Source of the DNA: Streptococcus sp.
GTDB lineage: Bacteria; Bacillota; Bacilli; Lactobacillales; Streptococcaceae
DNA: 64,000 nt
Assembly: GCA_030527925.1 (NCBI GenBank)
Contig: JAUMZW010000006.1
Coordinates: forward strand, 1 to 64,000
Reading direction: 5' to 3'
The notes beneath the pieces were generated by a model. It had not been told where the DNA came from and made no database searches. It saw nothing but the letters and a program-made list of their open reading frames with translations. Shown one piece after another: positions 46,744-57,704 of this stretch; position 1 is the first letter of the stretch, and each line of letters starts with the position of its first letter. Made by a program: the position numbers and the translations under genes.

Positions 46744-46890
46744 TTACTTTTTTTCTGCTTTTTTAGACAGAAACTGATTTCTTAACTCTTCAATCTTATT
46801 TTTCTTTTGATTCCCCCCACCAGTAGAATGTTTCTCGTGAAACCTCTGTACCTGTGCTTGTCCTTTATAATCTAATTGATATTTTCCCAT
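46744..46890 (-). CDS. Conserved-looking small basic protein
   Basis: 48 residues (MGKYQLDYKGQAQVQRFHEK ... FLSKKAEKK) with AAAGGAA 6 bases before the ATG. Hydrophilic and strongly basic, with a glycine patch (TGGGNQKK), and no membrane part. I do not recognise a named family. It lies 11 bp before the membrane protein stop side and 8 bp from the GNAT gene. The good ribosome site and tight spacing make it a likely gene. Confidence 0.6.
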   Translation of the reverse strand: MGKYQLDYKGQAQVQRFHEKHSTGGGNQKKNKIEELRNQFLSKKAEKK

Positions 46891-46901
46891 ACTTATTTCC
46901 T

Positions 46902-48416
46902 TTACTTTAAAAGATACAATTTGAAGTGACTAACGCCCCTAACTGAAACTAACTTATAATTCTTATCTAATAATTTCTTAACTGCTGATGCTACTGGAAC
47001 ACTATCATTTACAACAATATACTTATTCTCTTGTGCCAATAAATTATCTTCTAATAATTTTTTATTATCTTTTGAAACAAATATTACTGGGATTGAAAAC
47101 TTAGTACTTGCATGGCTATTGGTCATGACATAAAGATCAGCTCGATTATCCCATACATAAATATTATCTTTTGAGTTTAGATATCTTTTCAAATAAGTAC
47201 TCAATACGACTCTATCATTATGATAAGAAGACGTCATAAAATAGTCCATAACAGGTTGAAGCAAGCCAAATAACAATAAAATAACTGGTAAATATAAATG
47301 CTTACTGAAAAATTCAAAGAAAAAATTATCACCTGTCATATCAATAGTTTCTTGTGACCTATTTATAGCTAATAAAATGACTGTTATTGGGAAAATCTCC
47401 AAGACATGGTAAACTTGATAATCTCTTACTAAACAGATTCGAAAAGCATAAATTATTAAGCTTACAACCAATAACAGATTCGCAAACTGAAACTTTGTAT
47501 TAAATAGATTTTTAATCCCATAAAAAGTAGCTAGTACGACACCAGAAATAAGTAAAACAACAAATTGAAATAAGGCAGTTTGCCAAAGACTAGCATTACC
47601 AAATGAGTAACCTAACAATGTCTCAAAAATAGTCTGTTGAACATAGGTTGATAAAATCTGCATATTAAATAGAAAATAACCCACAATATACCCAATTACT
47701 AACACTCCAAAGACAAGACATAAAAATTGATATATGCCTCTTCCAATACGCTTATGGTATAAATTAAATCCTATCAAAATAACAAAAGCTATTAAATCAA
47801 AAATGAGAAATGAAGGCTCAAAAAATAAAGCCAGGGTCATCATAAAACCATAGGTTATAAAAATTTCATCACTAGATGAAAGATAAAAGTATCGGAGTAA
47901 ATAGAACAAACCAATTAAGAAAAATGGCATTCCAAATTGTACAGGGTAGAATCCTCCAAAACCTATACATAAATTAAACAAATAAAATAATAAACAAATT
48001 ACCGTAGCAAATGAATAATGTTTTGTAAAAAAATAAACAATTTTATACAAATAGATACTTGATAAATACAATGTCAATGTAAAAAAAGGAATAACCCAAA
48101 GTAAACTACCAAAATGGTAAGCAATTGCTAATATAACATAATAAAGAAAACCACCATTAACCTGTATCATGCTATAAGGTAAAACATTATGTGATAATGA
48201 AAACGCAGCCATCAAATTTTGGGATTGAATTGTATTAGATAATCCTGTAAAAATGGGCACTCCGACAGAGATACAACTAATAAAGATACTCCAAAATAAC
48301 ATTCTCATTTTATCAATTAACGAAACAGTTATCTTCTCATGATTAAACTCACTATCATTACGATTTGAACGACTGTAATGATTATTATTGTCTAATGAAA
48401 TTTCTATGTTATCCAA
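46902..48416 (-). CDS. Large polytopic membrane protein, GT-C-like
   Basis: 504 residues from a TTG at 48416, chosen because GAGGAG lies 7 bases upstream; a GTG at 48431 would include that site. A hydrophilic N-terminal 40 residues is followed by about eleven membrane helices, then a C-terminal soluble domain (from about 415, YLNSKDNIYVWDNRADLYV). This layout resembles membrane mannosyl- or arabinosyl-type transferases (GT-C), but I see no certain catalytic motif. Role probably in envelope glycan synthesis. Confidence 0.6.
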   Translation of the reverse strand: MDNIEISLDNNNHYSRSNRNDSEFNHEKITVSLIDKMRMLFWSIFISCISVGVPIFTGLSNTIQSQNLMAAFSLSHNVLPYSMIQVNGGFLYYVILAIAYHFGSLLWVIPFFTLTLYLSSIYLYKIVYFFTKHYSFATVICLLFYLFNLCIGFGGFYPVQFGMPFFLIGLFYLLRYFYLSSSDEIFITYGFMMTLALFFEPSFLIFDLIAFVILIGFNLYHKRIGRGIYQFLCLVFGVLVIGYIVGYFLFNMQILSTYVQQTIFETLLGYSFGNASLWQTALFQFVVLLISGVVLATFYGIKNLFNTKFQFANLLLVVSLIIYAFRICLVRDYQVYHVLEIFPITVILLAINRSQETIDMTGDNFFFEFFSKHLYLPVILLLFGLLQPVMDYFMTSSYHNDRVVLSTYLKRYLNSKDNIYVWDNRADLYVMTNSHASTKFSIPVIFVSKDNKKLLEDNLLAQENKYIVVNDSVPVASAVKKLLDKNYKLVSVRGVSHFKLYLLK

Positions 48417-48531
48417 TAATTTTCTCCTCACATTAGTATAGTTTAGTATACCAAAATATCAAACGTTATTCTACACGTATAATATAATAACACCATAAAT
48501 AAAAGGGATAGATAATCTAGCCCCCTTACTA

Positions 48532-48831
48532 TTATTCTTCCTCAATAAAGCTATTGAATACTTCTTCAATCATATTCCATTCAGCATCAGAATCTTCAGG
48601 TATTGGTTGTAAGTCACCTTCAGTTCCATCTGCATTTTCAGTGAAAGAGTAAGCTTGAATTTCGATTTCACCTTGGTCATCTTCTTCAGCTCCTGCAGGA
48701 ACTAAAAGGACATAATTCTTACCAAATTCTTCCATACCATCAATTGTTAATAGTATTTCAAAGAGTTTCTCATTCCCTTGGTCATCAACCAATGTAATTA
48801 CTTCATGTTCGTGATCGTGATTGTGTGCCAT
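48532..48831 (-). CDS. UPF0473 (DUF1292) protein
   Basis: 99 residues, strongly acidic. [22 protein letters not shown] and YVLLVPAG are the DUF1292 marks. It follows ruvX by 12 bp, the constant neighbour in Firmicutes. Function unknown. Confidence 0.9.
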   Translation of the reverse strand: MAHNHDHEHEVITLVDDQGNEKLFEILLTIDGMEEFGKNYVLLVPAGAEEDDQGEIEIQAYSFTENADGTEGDLQPIPEDSDAEWNMIEEVFNSFIEEE

Positions 48832-48843
48832 TGTTTCTCCTTT

Positions 48844-49263
48844 TTAAAACATTCTATCTAAATAATTTTGTAAAATCAACTGTGCTGCTAATTTATCAAT
48901 AACCTTTTTACGCTTTGCACGACTAATATCAGCCTGCTCAACTAGCATACGCTCAGCTTGAACAGTTGTTAGACGTTCATCTTGGTACTCTACAGGCAAA
49001 CTAAATAATTCTTTGATCTTTTCTCCGTAGGCCTGACTAGCCTCCACTCGTGGACCACTCGTATTGTTCATATTTTTAGGTAATCCTACTACAAATTTTG
49101 TAACCTTGTATTCTTGAACTAGCTCACCTAATCTCTCAAAACCAAAATCGTTTGACTCTTCATCAATCGAGATGATTTCTAAACCTTGAGCGGTAAATCC
49201 TAATGGATCACTGATAGCCACTCCTACCGTCTTAGAACCAACATCTAACCCCATTATTCTCAT
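48844..49263 (-). CDS. ruvX: RuvX/YqgF putative Holliday-junction resolvase
   Basis: 139 residues, RNase H-like fold. [20 protein letters not shown] provides the first acidic site, [15 protein letters not shown] the middle, and QDERLTT plus the C-terminal [14 protein letters not shown] the last. Likely acts in 16S rRNA maturation and/or DNA branch resolution. It overlaps the ireB end. Confidence 0.92.
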   Translation of the reverse strand: MRIMGLDVGSKTVGVAISDPLGFTAQGLEIISIDEESNDFGFERLGELVQEYKVTKFVVGLPKNMNNTSGPRVEASQAYGEKIKELFSLPVEYQDERLTTVQAERMLVEQADISRAKRKKVIDKLAAQLILQNYLDRMF

Positions 49264-49529
49264 TATAAATTGATACCATTTCCTTTTAAATAATAGCGGA
49301 CCAACTCTTCTACAATTTCATCACGCTCATATTTTCTAATTTGATTTCTCGCATTATTGTAACGCGGAACATATGCAGGGTCACCACTTAAAACATACCC
49401 GACAATTTGATTAATAGGTTGGTAGCCTTGCTCATCCAAAGAGCGATAAACAGTAGTTAGTGTCTCACTAATTTCTTTTTTATTGCTATCATCCAAATTA
49501 AAACGAACTGTTTCATCTGTAAATCCCAT
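49263..49529 (-). CDS. ireB: IreB (UPF0297) phosphoprotein
   Basis: 88 residues. [20 protein letters not shown] and [20 protein letters not shown] are the family pattern. In enterococci IreB is a substrate of the Ser/Thr kinase IreK and lowers cephalosporin resistance. The conserved threonines TLTTVY are present. First gene of the ireB-ruvX-UPF0473 set. Confidence 0.92.
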   Translation of the reverse strand: MGFTDETVRFNLDDSNKKEISETLTTVYRSLDEQGYQPINQIVGYVLSGDPAYVPRYNNARNQIRKYERDEIVEELVRYYLKGNGINL

Positions 49530-49565
49530 AATGACACCTTCTTTCTACAAAGAAATATTGCCTTA

Positions 49566-49594
49566 AGTATATCATAATTCCTTCATAACGGCAA
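49566..49594 (-). promoter_or_regulatory. ireB promoter
   Basis: Minus strand TTGCCG (49594-49589), a 17-base spacer and TATACT (49571-49566), about 37 bases before the ireB ATG. Confidence 0.65.
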
Positions 49595-49730
49595 GAAAAT
49601 CCCTTAATTTGCTAAGTTTAACACACAAGTAGAACCTCTATTGTTAGTATTATGAAAATATGACACATTTCAAAAGGCACTTAAGGAGAATCTATAAACA
49701 ACTTACTCTAAGATACATCATAAAAAGCCA

Positions 49731-49772
49731 TACCACAATCACTAAATACAAAATCTTGTGAAAATGGTATAA
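49731..49772 (-). terminator. Possible terminator after spx
   Basis: Imperfect ATACCA...CACAA / TTGTG-GTAT hairpin, followed on the minus strand by GGCTTTTTAT. Weak. Confidence 0.35.
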
Positions 49773-49800
49773 CTTTAAAAATTAATTCTATAAAACAATA

Positions 49801-50199
49801 CTATAAAGCAGCCTTTAACCTAGCTTCAGTATTTTCTACATTACGAATAGAGCGTGGCAAAAAAGCACGTATATCGTCTTCTTTATAACCAACCTGTAGA
49901 CGCTTTTCATCAATCAGAATAGGACTTTTTAATATACGAGGATTCTCCTGTATAATATTGATAACTTTACTGACACTAAGTTCATCTAAATTACAATTTA
50001 ATGCTTTAGCATAGCGATTTTTTGAAGAAACAATACTCTCTATTCCACTTTCTGTCTTTGATAATATCGTCAATATTTCTTCTTTACTAATTGATTCTTT
50101 TGCTAAATTTTTCTCTTTATAAGGGAGTTGATGAGCATTAAGCCAAGTTTTAGCTTTCTTACAGCTCGTACAACTTGAAATCGTATAAACTTTAATCAT
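49801..50199 (-). CDS. Spx/ArsC-family transcriptional regulator
   Basis: 132 residues from the ATG at 50199; the in-frame GTG two codons earlier is less likely. The redox switch CTSC has Cys10 and Cys13, and NRYAKALNCNLDELSVSKVI, SPILIDEKRLQVGYKEDDIR and R-S-I-R follow the Spx pattern. Spx binds RNA polymerase alpha and activates thiol-stress genes. Streptococci have two Spx; which one this is cannot be told here. Confidence 0.88.
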   Translation of the reverse strand: MIKVYTISSCTSCKKAKTWLNAHQLPYKEKNLAKESISKEEILTILSKTESGIESIVSSKNRYAKALNCNLDELSVSKVINIIQENPRILKSPILIDEKRLQVGYKEDDIRAFLPRSIRNVENTEARLKAAL

Positions 50200-50255
50200 G
50201 TTCACTCTCTCTTTCTATCCCATGATAACTCTATTGTATCATAAGACAAAAATAA

Positions 50256-50281
50256 AAAAATAGGTCCAAAGACCTATTTTT
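50256..50281 (-). terminator. Terminator after recA
   Basis: AAAAATAGGTC-TTTG-GACCTATTTTTTTA hairpin overlapping the recA stop codon. Confidence 0.9.
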
Positions 50282-51419
50282 AGTCCTCAATCTCAATTGT
50301 ACTATCCAAATCTAATACAATATCATCTGATTCATCTACAATTTGAGGTTCCGTTGATTGTTCATTATTATCTGACTCTATCAAACCATAATGAATACGA
50401 ACTTTACGATCAATCTCTTCAAAAATTTCAGGATGATCTTCTAAATATTTCTTAGCATTTTCTGAACCTTGACCAATTTTTTCATCTTTGTAAGAGTACC
50501 AAGCTCCAGCCTTCTTAATAATATCCAAATCCGTCGCAATCTTGATAAGCTCACCAGTCTTAGAGATTCCTTCACCATACATGATTTCAACAAAAGCTTC
50601 CTTAAATGGTGGTGCCACTTTATTTTTTACAACCTTAATTTTTGTTTCTTTTCCGACATTCGTATCTTTAGCATCTCCTGTCCCTTTAATTTGTGTATTT
50701 CCACGAACGTCCAAACGAACTGAAGCATAGAATTTCAAGGCACGACCACCTGGTGTTGTCTCTGGATTTCCAAACATAACACCAACTTTTTCACGTAACT
50801 GATTGATAAATATAGCAATTGTTTTTGTTTTATTGATTGAAGCTGATAATTTACGCATAGCTTGACTCATCATCCGTGCTTGTAAACCAACGTGACTATC
50901 ACCAATATCGCCATCAATCTCAGCCCTAGGAACCAAAGCAGCTACTGAGTCAATAACAACTAGATCAACCGCTCCTGAATCAATTAGTTTCCCGGCAATT
51001 TCTAATCCTTGCTCTCCAGAATCTGGTTGTGAGAGAAGCAGCTCATCAATATTGACTCCCAAAGCCTGAGCGTATGCTGGATCTAAAGCATGTTCTGCAT
51101 CGATAAAGGCAGCAATTCCACCTTCTTTTTGAGCTTGAGCAACAGCATGTAGAGCCACAGTTGTTTTACCAGAACTCTCAGGACCGTAAATTTCAATAAT
51201 ACGTCCTTTTGGATAGCCTCCCGCTCCTAAAGCTAAATCCAACGCCAAACTTCCTGAGCTCATAACCTGAACCTTTTGCTCAGCTCTTTCCCCAAGACGC
51301 ATAACAGCACCTTTACCGAAATCTTTTTCAATTATTTTCAAGGCATCATCCAATGCTTTACGGCGTTCATCTCCAAATTTTTTACTAACTTCTTCTACTT
51401 TTTTGATTTTTTTTGCCAA
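50280..51419 (-). CDS. recA: Recombinase RecA
   Basis: 379 residues. The Walker [10 protein letters not shown] is at about 79-87. Loops L1 ([20 protein letters not shown]) and L2 ([20 protein letters not shown]) are intact, with an acidic C-terminal tail. Catalyses strand exchange and LexA-type cleavage. 46 bp after cinA, with which it is usually cotranscribed in streptococci. Confidence 0.97.
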   Translation of the reverse strand: MAKKIKKVEEVSKKFGDERRKALDDALKIIEKDFGKGAVMRLGERAEQKVQVMSSGSLALDLALGAGGYPKGRIIEIYGPESSGKTTVALHAVAQAQKEGGIAAFIDAEHALDPAYAQALGVNIDELLLSQPDSGEQGLEIAGKLIDSGAVDLVVIDSVAALVPRAEIDGDIGDSHVGLQARMMSQAMRKLSASINKTKTIAIFINQLREKVGVMFGNPETTPGGRALKFYASVRLDVRGNTQIKGTGDAKDTNVGKETKIKVVKNKVAPPFKEAFVEIMYGEGISKTGELIKIATDLDIIKKAGAWYSYKDEKIGQGSENAKKYLEDHPEIFEEIDRKVRIHYGLIESDNNEQSTEPQIVDESDDIVLDLDSTIEIED

Positions 51420-51465
51420 TTTTTTCTCCTTTGACCTGATTTCAGTCTATTTAGTATATCAAAAT

Positions 51466-52725
51466 TTATTTGTTTAATAAAGTTTGTCGTACTAGATTGA
51501 AGGCATGTAAAGTAGCGATATATCTTATATCACTTCTACTTCTCCCTCCAATGATTACCTTCCTTGAGTAAACTTTATCCTTACTTGCTAACCCAATAAA
51601 AACTGTACCAGGAAGATGTCCTTCTAAAGAATCCGGTCCTGCAACTCCCGTTAAACTTACAGCATAATCAGATTTGGTTAGTTTCCGTGCCTGATTTGCC
51701 ATTTGTTCAGCAGTAAACTGACTTACAACACCATTTTTTTCAAGATCATCAATAGGTATATCAAGCATTCTAGATTTTTCAGGTAAACTATAGGTTACAT
51801 ATCCACCATTAAATATTTTGGAAGCTCCTGAAAAATCAGCTATACTAGATTGAAATAACCCTCCTGTTAAACTTTCTGCAGCTGTTATAGTTTTAGAATG
51901 CTCTCTCAACAAATTAAACACAACTTTAGGCAGAGAGTTATCCTCTCCGTAACCATAAAGTAAATCTCTTAGCACCTCATTATTCAATGTTCGACGAGAT
52001 AGAATTTCTGACTCAAATTTATCCAGTTTGAAGTCTGCCTCTTCTTGACTTTCAGCCTTAGTTGATATACGTAAAGTTACTTCGCCAATTTTGGCATATG
52101 GTGCCACGGTCGGATCCGATTGTTGTTCAATAATGTCATCTAATACAGTAACGAGCTGACTCTCACCAATTCCAAAAAATCTTAGAACTCTTGAATAAAG
52201 TGAATTATGATTAGTCGTTAATAACGGTATAAGTCCCTGATTGACCATCGGTTTTAGCTCACTTGGAGGACCTGGCAACACCACATAAGTTACGCCATCT
52301 ACTGTAACCATTCCACCCACAGCAAGTCCTGTAATATTTTGAATTGCATGAGATCCCTCAATCAATTGAGCTTGCCTTTCATTATTGGGTGTTCTTGAAT
52401 AAGTGGGTCTCGTTGCAAAAAAATCATCTAATTTTTGGTTTGCTTCCACATTGAAAACCAATTTACGATTTAAAAACATTGCTAGTGTTTGTTTAGTTAA
52501 ATCATCATCAGTTGGTCCTAGACCCCCACATAATACAACTAAATTACTCCTTTGTTTTGCAATAGATAAGACTTCTAACAATCTTGACGCATTATCACCA
52601 ACAGAAGTTTGAAAAAACACATCAATTCCAATTTCAGCAAACTTTTCAGATAAAAACTGTGCATTTGTGTTAACAATTTGTCCTGTTAATAACTCAGTAC
52701 CCACTGCTATAATTTCTGCTTTCAT
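51466..52725 (-). CDS. cinA: Competence/damage-inducible protein CinA
   Basis: 419 residues. The N-terminal MoaB-like domain (1-165: [31 protein letters not shown]) and the C-terminal PncC-like domain (about 255-415: [30 protein letters not shown]) are both whole. The N part is an ADP-ribose pyrophosphatase and the C part an NMN deamidase in relatives. It is a late competence gene in streptococci, where it brings RecA to the membrane. Lies between tag and recA. Confidence 0.94.
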   Translation of the reverse strand: MKAEIIAVGTELLTGQIVNTNAQFLSEKFAEIGIDVFFQTSVGDNASRLLEVLSIAKQRSNLVVLCGGLGPTDDDLTKQTLAMFLNRKLVFNVEANQKLDDFFATRPTYSRTPNNERQAQLIEGSHAIQNITGLAVGGMVTVDGVTYVVLPGPPSELKPMVNQGLIPLLTTNHNSLYSRVLRFFGIGESQLVTVLDDIIEQQSDPTVAPYAKIGEVTLRISTKAESQEEADFKLDKFESEILSRRTLNNEVLRDLLYGYGEDNSLPKVVFNLLREHSKTITAAESLTGGLFQSSIADFSGASKIFNGGYVTYSLPEKSRMLDIPIDDLEKNGVVSQFTAEQMANQARKLTKSDYAVSLTGVAGPDSLEGHLPGTVFIGLASKDKVYSRKVIIGGRSRSDIRYIATLHAFNLVRQTLLNK

Positions 52726-52771
52726 TTTTGTACACCTACTTCTTTATTCGATTTTATGATTAAAACATTTT

Positions 52772-53332
52772 TTAAATATTATTTTTTAAAAAACAATCAT
52801 CCTCATGATCATTAATCATTCCTGATGCCTGTAAAAAAGAATACACTGCCACAGGACCTAAAAATTTAAATCCTCTCTTTTTAAGATCATTGGATAATCT
52901 CTGTGATAAGACTGTCTGAGATGGTCTTTCTCTATAATCTTTTACAGAATTAACAATCGTCTGTCCACCTATATATGACCATAAGTAATTTGAAAAAGAA
53001 CCAAATTGTTCTCTGATCATTAATACCGCCTTAGCATTTGCTCGTGTCGCATATAATTTCAATTTATGACGAATAATTTTTGGATTCTCTAATAAACTAT
53101 CCAATTCGTTATCTGACATTAACGCTACTTTATATAAATCGTAATGATAAAATGACTCTCTAAAGTCTTCTCTTTTATTTAACACTATTTCCCAAGACAA
53201 ACCTGCCTGGTAAGACTCCATACAAAGCAGCTCATAAAGCTTTTGATCATCATATAAAGGATGTCCCCACTCCTCATCATGGTAAGAGATATATAAAGGA
53301 TTCCCTTCATTAACCCAACTACAACGTTTCAT
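52772..53332 (-). CDS. tag: DNA-3-methyladenine glycosylase I
   Basis: 186 residues from the ATG at 53332; TTG two codons earlier is less likely. KRCSWVNEGNPLYISYHDEE and AGLSWEIVLNKREDFRESFY give the zinc-linked N terminus and the alkyl-base pocket (Glu and Trp) of Tag. YVSFLQASG-like YSFLQASGMINDH and the last Cys (DDCF) complete the zinc site. Removes 3-methyladenine from DNA. 13 bp after ruvA. Confidence 0.93.
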   Translation of the reverse strand: MKRCSWVNEGNPLYISYHDEEWGHPLYDDQKLYELLCMESYQAGLSWEIVLNKREDFRESFYHYDLYKVALMSDNELDSLLENPKIIRHKLKLYATRANAKAVLMIREQFGSFSNYLWSYIGGQTIVNSVKDYRERPSQTVLSQRLSNDLKKRGFKFLGPVAVYSFLQASGMINDHEDDCFLKNNI

Positions 53333-53351
53333 AACCAATCCTACTTCACTC

Positions 53352-53945
53352 CTACTTCATTAACATCTTAAGACTTGATTTAATGTAATTCTCAGCTGTA
53401 TCATTGGTCCCATCAAAGAATTTCTTAATTTTTTTCAACTCACTAGCCTTGTACCCCAATGCTAATAAAGCTTCCATTGCTTCTTCTAGAGCCATATTTT
53501 CTAATAAAGCAACTTCTACTTCTTTTTTAGTAGGTAAGTCTTGCCCTAGAGAAACTCTCCCTTCTAAATCAAGAATCATTTGTTGAGCTGTTTTTTTTCC
53601 AACCTTTGGAAACTTAGTGAGGTAAGTAATATTTTGGGTGTCAATTGCATGCACTAAACCTTCGTTATCATCAACAGCAATAATAGCTAATGCTGTCATA
53701 GGACCAATCCCATTTACTGAAATTAAATTTGAAAAAATATCTTTCTCAGATTCTGATTCAAAACCGTAAAGAAGATGAGCGTCGTCTCTAATCACCTGAT
53801 GAAGAAAAATTTTAGTTTCAGTATTTACCTTATCAGAAAATCGAAAAGGATTAGCAACGTGAATAACATAACCAATTCCCATCGTTTCAATAACAATATA
53901 TTTTGCTGTAATTTTAGTTAAAATACCTTTGATATAGTCAAACAT
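53352..53945 (-). CDS. ruvA: Holliday junction helicase subunit RuvA
   Basis: 197 residues. An OB domain ([20 protein letters not shown]), two helix-hairpin-helix motifs ([34 protein letters not shown]) and a C-terminal RuvB-binding domain ([20 protein letters not shown]). A GGAGATATA ribosome site precedes the ATG, which abuts the MFS gene end. Confidence 0.95.
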   Translation of the reverse strand: MFDYIKGILTKITAKYIVIETMGIGYVIHVANPFRFSDKVNTETKIFLHQVIRDDAHLLYGFESESEKDIFSNLISVNGIGPMTALAIIAVDDNEGLVHAIDTQNITYLTKFPKVGKKTAQQMILDLEGRVSLGQDLPTKKEVEVALLENMALEEAMEALLALGYKASELKKIKKFFDGTNDTAENYIKSSLKMLMK

Positions 53946-55176
53946 TATATCTCCTTTTTAGACTTAATAAGGGCAGAATAAACCAATAAACTAATTCCTA
54001 ATAGCCCATTCAAAACAAAGGCGAACTGAATCCCTATAAGACCAACGAGATGGTATAAAGAAACTAGAAAACCTGCTAAAATTGTTCCCAAGGGTTGCGA
54101 AATAGCTAAAAATCCAGAATAAGAACCAACTTTATTATCATCCATCATCTCAACTCTTAACAATTGACTGGCTGGTACAGAAATCATCTCTCCAATTGTA
54201 TAAAGAATAGCTGAAAAAACCAATAGATAAAATTGATTAAGACTAAAGGATAGTAATATTCCTATAGATTGGAGTGTAAATCCTAAAAATATTTGGGGAA
54301 CTAATTTCATTGTCTTTGTCAATTTGTTGACACTGGTCATAAATATGATAATTAAAAAAGTATTAATAAAAACCATTATACTTAGCATTTTTGAACTGGT
54401 TACTGAAAAACCAAAAAGAGACAGTGTCTTGAAGTGTAAAGAGAGATTGACAGGTATCAAGGTGTCAATCTGTAGCCAAATTACTGTTATAAAAACAGAT
54501 GAAATACTGTAAATGATGAATAATTTATCTCGCAATACTTCAGCATAATTCTTGAAGGTTGATAAAATACCTACACCATGTTCAAACACCATATCTGATG
54601 ACTTGGTCTCAGAAAAATTAAAATAAACGATGACTCCACTAACTAAAATTAAGAAACACATTATCATCATAAGTTCTAAAAAATACTTATCATAAAATAA
54701 TCCTGAAATTCCTGCTCCCAACATAACAGCAATGTTAATTAACCAATAGCTAATGGTGTAAACATATCGTCTATTTGACTCATCTGTCAAATCAATTATC
54801 ATAGCTTCATAGGCAGGTCCATAAAGTGCTGAAAAGGTCTCAATAACTAAAAAACCAACAAAGGTTAACCAAGGAAAAACAGGTCCTGGTAAATTAGCTG
54901 AAATACTAATGGCCCATCCTACTGTAACACCGACTAAACCTAATAAAATAGTTTTTTTTTTCGTCCAATTGAATCTGATAAATGACCACCGTACAAAGTA
55001 GCAAAAAAACTAGATAGACTAACAATTATAGTCAGTATACCAGTAATAAAAGTACCAAAATGTTTGACATAATAAATAGCCATAAAAGGAAAGATTGAAC
55101 TCCCCACGATAATCGATATGAATCGCAAAAATTCGCCCAGTTTGATTTGCCTAGGCAAGGCTAAAAATTCTTTCAT
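53945..55176 (-). pseudogene. MFS drug/solute transporter, frameshifted in a run of ten A
   Basis: Begins MKEFLALPRQIKLGEFLRFI with helices 1-2 and the MFS motif GGHLSDSIGRKKK. The frame then fails at a coding-strand run of ten A (54961-54952) and stops. Adding one A restores KKKTILLGLVGVTVGWAI and continues in frame to MIIDLTDESNRRYVYTISYW and the remaining helices to 53945. The combined protein (about 410 residues, 12 helices) resembles LmrP/MdtH-type MFS proteins that sit between mutL and ruvA in streptococci. The 3' part has an internal ATG at 54802 but lacks four helices. It could be a fixed mutation, a slippage switch, or a sequencing error. Confidence 0.8.
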
Positions 55177-55184
55177 TAAAACTC

Positions 55185-57140
55185 CTAATATTTTCCTAAA
55201 TCACGTAGACTAGTATGATTTTCTTGAATCCTCCGAAACATTTTTTCCAAATCTTTATTCGAAAAACTAACAAGAACGGGTCGCCCATGTGGGCAGTTGT
55301 AAGGATTTCTACATTGTGATAATTGCACTAACAAATCCCTAGCTGAATAATCATCTAAGGTATGATTTGCCTTTATACTACGTTTACATGACATCATAAT
55401 TGCCAACTCTGCACGGTAAGTCTTAATGGATACCTTATTTGTCAAAAGAAGCATATCACACATCTCGTAAACACCACTTTCAATCTCTTCTTCTTTAAAC
55501 CAAATAGGATGCTCTCTCAGAATAAAAGTATTATGTCCGTATAATTCCAAATAAAGACCGACTTGATTTAAAATAGTCATTTTTTCTTGTAAAGTAATAA
55601 AATCAGATGATGAAAATTCAAAAAGATATGGAATTAAAAGCTGTTGTAAACCACTGTCAACATCACCAATCTTTTCTCTATAATATTCATATTTGACTCG
55701 TTCTTGTGCAGCGTGTTGGTCAATAATATACAGCCCATTCTTACTTTGTGCAAAAAGATAGGTTCCATGCATTTGACCAAAATACTCTAATTCAGGGAAA
55801 CTTGACCTTTCTTCATTCTCAAGCTGACTAACTAATTTTGTCAATTTTTGTTTGTTCGTAAAATTTAAATCATAGTGTTCTGAATCAACTTCATCACTGG
55901 ATTTATTCTCCCTCTTTGCAAATTTGACATTTACAGATTCATTTACAGGTTTGTCAATGATTTTTACAGTACTGTCAATTTTTGAAAATGATGGTAAATC
56001 TTCTGAAACCTGTTGAGTTTCTATAAAAAAGTCTGCTTTCTCCTTATCAAAATAGAGTTTTTTGGTGGGTAAAGGTAACTCAGTCTGTTCAATTTTAAGT
56101 GCTTGTCGAACACTAGATTTCGCCAAATTTTCCAAAGCGTCTGGAATCAATTCAATCCGTTTTAAGCTTTCAATAATAGCCTTTTTAATCAACTCCATTA
56201 ATTCACGCTCTTTTGAGATACGAACTTCTTGTTTTGTAGGATGAACATTGACATCCGCAAGATAGGGATCAATTTGAATATCTATAACCGCAATAGGAAA
56301 TCGACCAACCATTAATTTTGAACCATATCCATCTAAAATGGCACGATTTAACAGAAAGTTTTTAATATAACGTCCATTAACCAATAAAGTGATATAATTT
56401 CTATTTGCTCTTGTTAATTCTGGTAAACTAATATATCCTGAAACCTCAAAATCAAGATCTGAAGCTGAAATTTCTATCATTTTTTTTGCAGTATTTAACC
56501 CGTAAATCCCTGAAATAGCTTGACGTAAATCTCCAGTTCCTGCTGTACGCGATAACTCCCTACCATCATTGATTAATGTGAACGAAATTTCAGGATGAGC
56601 TAGACTAAGACGGTTGACAACATCAACAATATGAGCAAGTTCTGACTGCAAACTCTTCATATATTTTAATCTTGCTGGTGTATTAAAAAATAAGTCCTCA
56701 ACAATAATCTTTGTTCCTATAGGCATTGACAAAGGTTCTTCTTTTTCAATCTTACCGCCATTTGCCACTAGTAAAGTCCCGTGACTTTCGTCCTTAGTTG
56801 CAGTCTTAATCGTAAATTTACTGATAGAAGCAATCGATGGAATAGCTTCACCCCTAAATCCTAGAGTACGAATACGAAAAAGGTCTGCCTGACTTTTTAT
56901 TTTACTTGTCGCATGACGTTTTAAACTAAGAGCCACATCATCAGATGAGATACCTTCACCGTTATCAATGATTTGAATTTTTTTTAGTCCTGATTCTTCA
57001 ATTTCAATTGTAATTTGGCTACTTTTAGCATCAATTGCATTTTCAATTAGTTCTTTAACAACACTACTAGGTCTTTCAACAACCTCTCCAGCAGCAATCT
57101 GATTGGCTAAAATTTCAGGTAATTCTATAATCTTTGACAT
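55185..57140 (-). CDS. mutL: DNA mismatch repair protein MutL
   Basis: 651 residues. GHKL ATPase motifs: [42 protein letters not shown]. The C-terminal dimer/endonuclease domain has [12 protein letters not shown] and the [13 protein letters not shown] zinc-site motif, so this is an endonuclease-type MutL. It couples MutS to strand removal. Follows a hairpin-containing 108-bp gap after the DUF3021 gene. Confidence 0.96.
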   Translation of the reverse strand: MSKIIELPEILANQIAAGEVVERPSSVVKELIENAIDAKSSQITIEIEESGLKKIQIIDNGEGISSDDVALSLKRHATSKIKSQADLFRIRTLGFRGEAIPSIASISKFTIKTATKDESHGTLLVANGGKIEKEEPLSMPIGTKIIVEDLFFNTPARLKYMKSLQSELAHIVDVVNRLSLAHPEISFTLINDGRELSRTAGTGDLRQAISGIYGLNTAKKMIEISASDLDFEVSGYISLPELTRANRNYITLLVNGRYIKNFLLNRAILDGYGSKLMVGRFPIAVIDIQIDPYLADVNVHPTKQEVRISKERELMELIKKAIIESLKRIELIPDALENLAKSSVRQALKIEQTELPLPTKKLYFDKEKADFFIETQQVSEDLPSFSKIDSTVKIIDKPVNESVNVKFAKRENKSSDEVDSEHYDLNFTNKQKLTKLVSQLENEERSSFPELEYFGQMHGTYLFAQSKNGLYIIDQHAAQERVKYEYYREKIGDVDSGLQQLLIPYLFEFSSSDFITLQEKMTILNQVGLYLELYGHNTFILREHPIWFKEEEIESGVYEMCDMLLLTNKVSIKTYRAELAIMMSCKRSIKANHTLDDYSARDLLVQLSQCRNPYNCPHGRPVLVSFSNKDLEKMFRRIQENHTSLRDLGKY

Positions 57141-57184
57141 TAGCTCTCTCCTATCTTTATTCTTTATTATAACATAAAGTAAAT

Positions 57185-57224
57185 GTGGAGCAGGGCTCGA
57201 AAAATAGTCCCAGTCCTACCCCAC
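57185..57224 (-). terminator. Long hairpin between the DUF3021 gene and mutL
   Basis: On the minus strand GTGGGGTAGGACT pairs with AGCCCTGCTCCAC (12 of 13, two G-U). It has no T run, so it is probably a weak terminator or a dispersed palindromic unit. Confidence 0.5.
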
Positions 57225-57248
57225 TAGTCACATCTTTTAAAACCTTTA

Positions 57249-57704
57249 TTAGTCATTGATATCCTTTAATTTTTGATTAAGATTTATGATATTTTTCTTC
57301 ATTATCTTATAATTGATAAGATAAACAATCACATAGATAATAATAAATAGTATCACAAATAAAATAGTTGTTTCAAATTTTAATTCAAACCAGCTAAGTA
57401 GGTACCCTAAACTGCCTAGTACTAACAAAGTCACCAAAAAGTGTACGATAGTTGCTGTTATGAGATTATCAATTCGATTAAATAAGGAACCTGCAACCTC
57501 AAATAAGATTCCAATAACGGACCACATTAAAATCATTAGAAGCATAATTGATAACTCATTAAAATGGCTTGCATAAAATCGTGCAATAAAAGTATAAGGA
57601 TTATAGACATAGTATTTCCCTGTCCCTCCTACTAAAGAAAAAAAGAGTGATGATAATAATCCCCAAATAATTCCAGTTTTTCCTGAATCAATATAACGTT
57701 TCAT
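57249..57704 (-). CDS. DUF3021 membrane protein
   Basis: 151 residues, four membrane helices, starting MKRYIDSGKTGIIWGLLSSL and ending in a basic tail (NYKIMKKNIINLNQKLKDIN). DUF3021 proteins are encoded beside LytTR regulators and are thought to inhibit them, as in the LytTR regulatory systems of streptococci. It overlaps the LytTR gene by 4 bp. Its partner is damaged. Confidence 0.85.
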   Translation of the reverse strand: MKRYIDSGKTGIIWGLLSSLFFSLVGGTGKYYVYNPYTFIARFYASHFNELSIMLLMILMWSVIGILFEVAGSLFNRIDNLITATIVHFLVTLLVLGSLGYLLSWFELKFETTILFVILFIIIYVIVYLINYKIMKKNIINLNQKLKDIND

